Source: an uncultured Acidimicrobiales bacterium
GTDB taxonomy: Bacteria > Actinomycetota > Acidimicrobiia > Acidimicrobiales > Bin134
Direction of reading: 5' to 3'
DNA length: 64,000 nt
Assembly: GCA_951813555.1 (NCBI GenBank)
Contig: OX638344.1
Span: 620,001 to 684,000, forward strand
The position numbers and the translations under genes were made by a program. Shown piece by piece: positions 59,461 through 64,000 of this stretch. Positions within the stretch are counted from its first letter, which is position 1, and each line of letters begins with the position of its first letter. The notes under the pieces are model-generated. The model ran no database searches. It was not told the DNA's origin and saw nothing but the letters and a program-made list of their open reading frames with translations.

Positions 59461-62117
59461 GTTTGGACCTCCGAATGCCCGAGCCTCCACTGGGCGGGGC
59501 TACCACCGCTGGAGAACTGGCCGACCGCTTGGTGTCGGCGACCGCCGAGAAGATGGGCGAATTCGAACAGACCGCCGCCGCCGGCTTCATACTGCCCGGC
59601 CTGTACGCCGGCCATCCAGTGCTCGACGACACCACTGCCGACCTCATGTATGTGCTGGGGCTGCTCGTCGACTGCGGGGTAGACGAGGTCGCCGGCTGCG
59701 ATCTGCAAGACCGAATCGCGCCGCTCATCGCCTCGCTCGACCCCTCCTCAGTTGAGGGCTTCTATAGCTACCGGGTCGGCGAGACCGTATTGCGGTTGGG
59801 CGGGCTCGATGTGCTGCCCGCTGAACTGCATGACACCGTGCTTGACGCCGTGCACTCCAAAGAAATCATTGCCCGGCTCGACGACACCGACGCCATCCCC
59901 CCCAACTTCGCGGTGGTGGCCACCCGTTGTCTGAGGGCTCTGGCTCGCCTCCGGGGAGACGACGAGCCTACCGAGCTTCCTCAGCTGCTGGAGCGGGTGC
60001 GTTCGATGTTCACCAGCCCCACCGGATGGCTCAACGACGGCATGGGGGCCTGGGTCCACTACGACATCTACACCCCCGACATGTACCTGTTCGCCGAGCC
60101 CCTAGTGGACCAACTCGGTCCGGGGTGGGCCGACGGACTGTCCCAAGTGCTTCGCGATCTCGACGAGTTGGCCCAGCCGGGCGGGGCCGTCGTGTGGGGG
60201 CGCTCCATCGGCGCGCTGGGCATGGCCATCACCATCGAGTTGGCCGCCATCGCGGCGGGGCGTGACCTAAGAGCCCCTCAAGACCGCTGGCTGGCCCGGG
60301 CCGACGCCACGCTGGACGACATCTTGGAGTGGTTTCCCGGAGGCGTCATAGCCGCACACCAGAGCCGGGCAGCCATGTTCTATCGGGGTCCGGCCCGAAG
60401 GCTTCAGATGACCCTGGACATCTACGGAAAGCTCCTGTTGTCCGCCCTGGAACTGCGGCGCAGGCCAGAGGTGGTCGGCGCGCCGACAACCGATGCCTTC
60501 CTGCCGGCCGAGCGCTTCGTGCGATTCGACGATTCCGGGCGAGCCACGGTGTGGTCGTACCGCTCAAAGTCGCTGTCGTTCGCCCTGCCCACCGTCTTCG
60601 GCTTCTCGGCCGACTACTCCCCCTCCCCCCGAAGTCCCGGCCTGTTGGAGCAGCCCACCAGCGGCCACCCGGTGATGCTGCCGGTGATCAGCCCGAAGGG
60701 CCGAGACGAAATGGCCGGCACCAGCAATGCCCCCCTCGTGCCCGCGAATCTACCCACCTCGGTTGAGCACTCTCCGGGAACGGTCACCATCATCCACGAC
60801 GGCTGGGCTCCGGCGGGCAGCAGCGAGGCAACCGTCGCCGGAACCAGAACGGCCACCTACCAGGTGAAGGGCCGCTCGCTGGTGGTGTCCGAGCAACTTC
60901 GCTTCGACGATCCCGATGGTCTGCCGGGGCCGCTCACCATATCGGTGGCCGAATCAGAGTCTCGCCCCATCGATGTGGAGATCGACTCGGGCCCGCTCCA
61001 GATCGTCGACACCGCCGGTATCGCCGAATGGCGCAGTTTCTGGGGTGAGCTGACCCGGGTGTACCAGGCTGAGCTTGAGCCCGCCGAGGCAGTGGACTTC
61101 ACTTGGAAGATCACCCCCCGCCTGCGGGTGGCCAGCACCATCCACGGCCACCCCTACGACCGGTCGCTGTATGACCCGCTATACAACCGGGTGGTGGCCA
61201 CCGGCGCGGGCATTCCCGACGACAAGCTGGTGCGGAGACTGCGTGACATAGATGTCTTGCACATGGCCTGGCCCGAGTGGTGGACCGGCGTGGATCCCCA
61301 GCGCACCGCCGAGGTGCTGGAGCAGGTAAAGGCCACCGGCACCGCCATCGTGTGGACCCAGCACAACCTGCTCCCCCACTTCTTCAAGACCGACGAGGCC
61401 GCTGCCAGCTACCAGCTGTGGGCCGAGGCAGCCGACGCGGTCATCCACCACAGCGAAGTGGGTCGGGATGTGGCCCTGGCTACCTATAGTTACGGCACTC
61501 ACACCGAGCACCACATCATCGCCCACGGCCACTGGGGTCGCGAGTATGAGGCCGTGGCCAACTCCACCCGAAAGGACGTGGAGCTGTCCGAGGGCTGGGC
61601 GCCGTGCGGTCTGCGGGTGGCGGTGATCGGCACCCCCCGGGTGGAAAAGGACCTCCAACTGGTGGTGGACGCGGTAGCCGCCTGCCGCCGGGACGACATT
61701 CAACTCGTCATCCGGGTGGACCTGTCGGTGGCCGTGCCCGACGACCCTCGGATTATTGCCGAGCACGGCCATCTCGACTTCAATCAGTACCTGCGGCGCA
61801 TGAAGGCCTTCGACGCGGTGATCCTCCCGTTCGCCCCGTCTGGGATGCTCACCACCGGCACGGCGTTCGACTGCCTGGGGGCGGGCGTGCCCGCCATTAC
61901 CAGCGACTGGGACTTTTTCGACGAGACCTTTGAAGGGGCCGACATCCGCTACGGCTCGACTGTCGAAGACCTCACCCGCTGCCTCGACGAGCTGTCTCCC
62001 GAAGATCTCGACCGCTCCCGCCAGGCTCTGATCGAACGTCGCCCAGGTTTCGACTGGGACCCCATTGCCGAGCAAACCCTGGCTGTCCTCGAAGCCGCCG
62101 CCCTCAGCAAGACCTGA
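59457..62117 (+). CDS. Two-part protein: helical/beta N-terminal region plus glycosyltransferase domain
   Basis: 886 aa. Residues 1 to about 330 are helical, and about 350-550 are beta-rich with WSYRSKSLSFALPTVFGFSA; together they recall the toroid-plus-sandwich plan of DUF2264 or heparinase-like proteins, a weak match. From about 560 the chain is a GT4-like glycosyltransferase: LHMAWPEWW, IVWTQHNLLPHFFKTDEAA, RVAVIGTPRVEKDLQLVVDA and the acceptor/donor loop FAPSGMLTTGTAFDCLGAGV. No signal peptide or membrane segment is visible. ATG 59457 overlaps the dehydrogenase stop. Confidence 0.65.
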   Translation: MSLDLRMPEPPLGGATTAGELADRLVSATAEKMGEFEQTAAAGFILPGLYAGHPVLDDTTADLMYVLGLLVDCGVDEVAGCDLQDRIAPLIASLDPSSVEGFYSYRVGETVLRLGGLDVLPAELHDTVLDAVHSKEIIARLDDTDAIPPNFAVVATRCLRALARLRGDDEPTELPQLLERVRSMFTSPTGWLNDGMGAWVHYDIYTPDMYLFAEPLVDQLGPGWADGLSQVLRDLDELAQPGGAVVWGRSIGALGMAITIELAAIAAGRDLRAPQDRWLARADATLDDILEWFPGGVIAAHQSRAAMFYRGPARRLQMTLDIYGKLLLSALELRRRPEVVGAPTTDAFLPAERFVRFDDSGRATVWSYRSKSLSFALPTVFGFSADYSPSPRSPGLLEQPTSGHPVMLPVISPKGRDEMAGTSNAPLVPANLPTSVEHSPGTVTIIHDGWAPAGSSEATVAGTRTATYQVKGRSLVVSEQLRFDDPDGLPGPLTISVAESESRPIDVEIDSGPLQIVDTAGIAEWRSFWGELTRVYQAELEPAEAVDFTWKITPRLRVASTIHGHPYDRSLYDPLYNRVVATGAGIPDDKLVRRLRDIDVLHMAWPEWWTGVDPQRTAEVLEQVKATGTAIVWTQHNLLPHFFKTDEAAASYQLWAEAADAVIHHSEVGRDVALATYSYGTHTEHHIIAHGHWGREYEAVANSTRKDVELSEGWAPCGLRVAVIGTPRVEKDLQLVVDAVAACRRDDIQLVIRVDLSVAVPDDPRIIAEHGHLDFNQYLRRMKAFDAVILPFAPSGMLTTGTAFDCLGAGVPAITSDWDFFDETFEGADIRYGSTVEDLTRCLDELSPEDLDRSRQALIERRPGFDWDPIAEQTLAVLEAAALSKT

Positions 62118-62169
62118 CGCCGAGACCGTGGTAGAACCCACATCTGCAAGCACCGACTAAGGACATCCC

Positions 62170-62997
62170 ATGGACGACTTCAGATACGTCGAGTACGAGA
62201 CCGCCGAAGCGGTGGCCACCATCACGCTGGCCCGGCCCGAGAAGGCCAACGCCCAGAACGAGCGGATGCTCGACGAGCTACACCATCACTTCTTGGCCGC
62301 GGAGTACGACGACGACGTGAAGGTCATCGTGCTGCGGGGCCAAGGCAGGCACTTCTCCGCCGGCCACGATCTGGGCGGCGGCGCCCCAGATCCCGACGCG
62401 GTGTCATTGGCCGAGGCCGATGGCAGCTGGCAGCTGAACAAGATCTACCGGTGGGAGGCCCGCAAGTACCTGGGCTATTCGTGGCACTGGCGCAACATCC
62501 CCAAGCCAACCCTCGGCGCCATTCAGGGCAAGGCCATCGCCGGGGCCTTGAATTTGATCTGGCCGCTGGACCTGCTGGTGGTGGCCGATGACGTGGAGTT
62601 CTCCGATCCGGTGGTGCTTATGGCCATCGGCGGGGTGGAGTACCACGGCCACACCTGGGAGCTGGGCGCCCGCCGGGCCAAGGATCTGCTGTTCACCCAA
62701 CGCACGCTGGGTGCCGAAGAGGCTGTCCAAATCGGGGTAGCCCGAGAGGTCGTGGGCCGCGACCAGCTCTGGGAGCGCACCCACGAGCTGGCCGCCCAGA
62801 TAGCCAAGAACAACGCTTTCGGGCTGGCCCAGGCCAAGCGGGCAGTGAACCAGACCCTCGATGTGCAGGGCTACTACACCGCCCTCCAGTCGGTGTTCGA
62901 CGTGCACCACACGGGCCACGGCAACGCCATCAGCGTCAGCGGCTATCCCATCTTGATGCAACTCGACGAGATGAAGCAGAACCTCAAGAAGCAATAG
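62170..62997 (+). CDS. Enoyl-CoA hydratase/isomerase family protein
   Basis: 275 aa crotonase fold. ATITLARPEKANAQNERML, VIVLRGQGRHFSAGHDLGGG (oxyanion hole), GAIQGKAIAGALNLIWPLDL and a C-terminal helix are typical. The expected catalytic glutamates are not obvious (VEYHGHTWELGARRAKDLL region instead), so the reaction may be isomerisation or hydrolysis. It lies 52 bases after the glycosyltransferase gene with a fair ribosome site (AAGGA). Confidence 0.85.
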   Translation: MDDFRYVEYETAEAVATITLARPEKANAQNERMLDELHHHFLAAEYDDDVKVIVLRGQGRHFSAGHDLGGGAPDPDAVSLAEADGSWQLNKIYRWEARKYLGYSWHWRNIPKPTLGAIQGKAIAGALNLIWPLDLLVVADDVEFSDPVVLMAIGGVEYHGHTWELGARRAKDLLFTQRTLGAEEAVQIGVAREVVGRDQLWERTHELAAQIAKNNAFGLAQAKRAVNQTLDVQGYYTALQSVFDVHHTGHGNAISVSGYPILMQLDEMKQNLKKQ

Positions 62998-63043
62998 CCG
63001 CCCAATGCCGCTGAACAGCCCAGAGCCCTAGGCCCCCAACGAC

Positions 63044-64000
63044 ATGGCCACCGACTACGACGCCATATTCAAGGCCTACGACGTGCGGGGCACGGTGGGA
63101 GACCAGCTCGACGCCGACGGGGTCAGAGCCATCGGCGGGGCCTTCGCCCGATTCGCGGCCGCGGCGGGAGCGGAAGCAGTCCTGGTTGGCAGGGACATGC
63201 GGCCCGAGGGCGAGGAATTGGCCACCGCATTCGGCGACGGGGCGCTGGACCACGGCGTCGATGTGGTGGACGTGGGGCTGTGCGCCACCGACATGCTCTA
63301 TTACGCCTCGGGAAGACTCGACCTGCCCGGAGCGGTGTTCACCGCCTCCCACAACCCCGCGGGCTACAACGGGATCAAGATGTGCGGGCCCGGCGCCGCA
63401 CCGATCAGCTCCGATTCCGGTCTGGGGGCCATCAAGGCCATGGCCATCGCCGGCCCCGATCCGGCGGCAGCCAAGGGCATCCGCACTGCCCGCGACCTGT
63501 TGAGCGGCTACGTCGACCATGTGCGCTCGTTTGTGGATTTGGATGCACTGGCCCCGCTGCTGGTGGTGGCCGACACCGCCAACGGCATGGGCGGTCTCGT
63601 AGTGCCCGCGGTGTTCGACGGGCTGCCCTTCGTGCTCGATCTCTTGTACCCCGAGCTGGACGGCACGTTCCCCAACCATCCGGCCGACCCCCTCCAGCCC
63701 GAGAACCTGGGGGACCTGCAAGACCGCGTGGTGGCCCTGGGCGCCGACATCGGGCTGGCCTTCGACGGCGACGCCGACCGGGTGTTCTTGGTGGATGAGA
63801 CGGCCCGACCGGTGTCGGGATCGTTGACCACCGCCATCATCGCCCGCTCGATCCTGGCCCGTGATCCCGGTGCCACGGTGATCCACAACCTGATCTGCTC
63901 TCGGACGGTGCCCGAGGTGATCGCCGAGGGAGGCGGAACGGCGGTTCGCACTCGGGTGGGCCACTCCTACATCAAACAGGTCATGGCCGAGACCGACGCG
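63044..64000 (+). CDS. Phosphomannomutase/phosphoglucomutase (3' end outside window)
   Basis: The frame is open from ATG 63044 to the right edge (319 codons seen; the family is usually about 450-480). FKAYDVRGTVGDQL at the start, the phosphoserine loop FTASHNPAGYNGIKM, metal loop FDGDADRVFLVD and sugar-binding RTRVGHSYIKQVM identify the alpha-D-phosphohexomutase family. It interconverts hexose 6- and 1-phosphates for nucleotide-sugar synthesis, which suits the glycosyltransferase upstream. Confidence 0.92.
   Translation, partial: MATDYDAIFKAYDVRGTVGDQLDADGVRAIGGAFARFAAAAGAEAVLVGRDMRPEGEELATAFGDGALDHGVDVVDVGLCATDMLYYASGRLDLPGAVFTASHNPAGYNGIKMCGPGAAPISSDSGLGAIKAMAIAGPDPAAAKGIRTARDLLSGYVDHVRSFVDLDALAPLLVVADTANGMGGLVVPAVFDGLPFVLDLLYPELDGTFPNHPADPLQPENLGDLQDRVVALGADIGLAFDGDADRVFLVDETARPVSGSLTTAIIARSILARDPGATVIHNLICSRTVPEVIAEGGGTAVRTRVGHSYIKQVMAETDA

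Noticed and set aside
1..64000. tRNA, rRNA, CRISPR array, transposase, replication origin.
   Set aside because: None was found on reading both strands; small or divergent RNAs could be missed without a covariance search.

Overview
The window is GC-rich and densely coded, with many 1-4 base start/stop overlaps, GTG/TTG starts, several probably leaderless genes, and substrate-binding lipoproteins that share a lipobox ending AACGNDD or SACGNDD. Together these suggest an uncultured high-GC actinobacterium, perhaps of the Acidimicrobiia. This is inferred from style and gene content; no rRNA or marker gene is present. A sterol C-24 methyltransferase homologue hints at a marine or host-associated lineage. 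No tRNA, rRNA, CRISPR array or transposase was seen.

Layout. (1) 1-8.2 kb: a polyamine locus with an aldehyde dehydrogenase (cut by the left edge), a class III aminotransferase, an Lrp regulator, the PotABCD spermidine/putrescine transporter and agmatinase. (2) 8.2-11.0 kb: small accessory genes, including a frameshifted lipoprotein and a small HTH gene. (3) 11.0-19.9 kb: a block of nine genes (VOC protein, GntR regulator, FAH hydrolase, two Rid-type proteins, a complete sugar-type ABC transporter, NodB-type deacetylase). It is bounded by an ~89 bp direct repeat derived from the 3' end of the small HTH gene and looks like an inserted cassette. (4) 20.0-21.1 kb: sterol methyltransferase homologue. 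(5) 21.1-30.1 kb, 'cluster A': PuuD-like hydrolase, alpha/beta hydrolase, glutamine-synthetase (GS)-like ligase, class I amidotransferase, class III extradiol dioxygenase, P450, acetoacetate-decarboxylase-like protein, acyl-CoA-dehydrogenase-fold oxygenase and a NicX-type 2,5-dihydroxypyridine dioxygenase. (6) 30.1-42.2 kb: one long operon with a Liv-type ABC transporter (LivM and LivG fused), GntR regulator, acyl-CoA dehydrogenase, alcohol dehydrogenase, a GS-like ligase, P450, ferredoxin and aldehyde dehydrogenase. (7) 42.3-52.8 kb, 'cluster B': two divergent operons. The left one encodes P450, nitrilase, gentisate-dioxygenase-like cupin, FAH hydrolase and a maleate isomerase fused to a PaaX-type regulator. 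The right one encodes alpha/beta hydrolase, acyl-CoA-dehydrogenase-fold oxygenase, NicX-like dioxygenase and GS-like ligase. (8) 52.9-53.4 kb: a Phd/RelE-type toxin-antitoxin pair. (9) 53.7-64 kb: a MarR/HpaG/HpaE-like set, thioesterase, SDR, hydroxyacid dehydrogenase, a large two-part glycosyltransferase protein, an enoyl-CoA hydratase and a phosphohexomutase cut by the right edge.

How the genes fit together. The four-gene set {alpha/beta hydrolase, acyl-CoA-dehydrogenase-fold oxygenase, NicX-like dioxygenase, GS-like ligase} occurs twice, compact in cluster B and split in cluster A. NicX plus a NicD-like hydrolase would lead from a dihydroxypyridine through N-formylmaleamate to maleamate/maleate. 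The left operon of cluster B would lead from gentisate through maleylpyruvate to maleate and pyruvate, and the maleate isomerase would convert maleate to fumarate. The best candidate for an undescribed system is therefore a dual N-heterocycle/aromatic catabolic supercluster that meets at maleate and adds gamma-glutamylation (three GS-like ligases and two class I glutaminase-fold hydrolases). A near-identical operator-like motif at three cluster A/Liv promoters suggests common control. The substrate is unknown.
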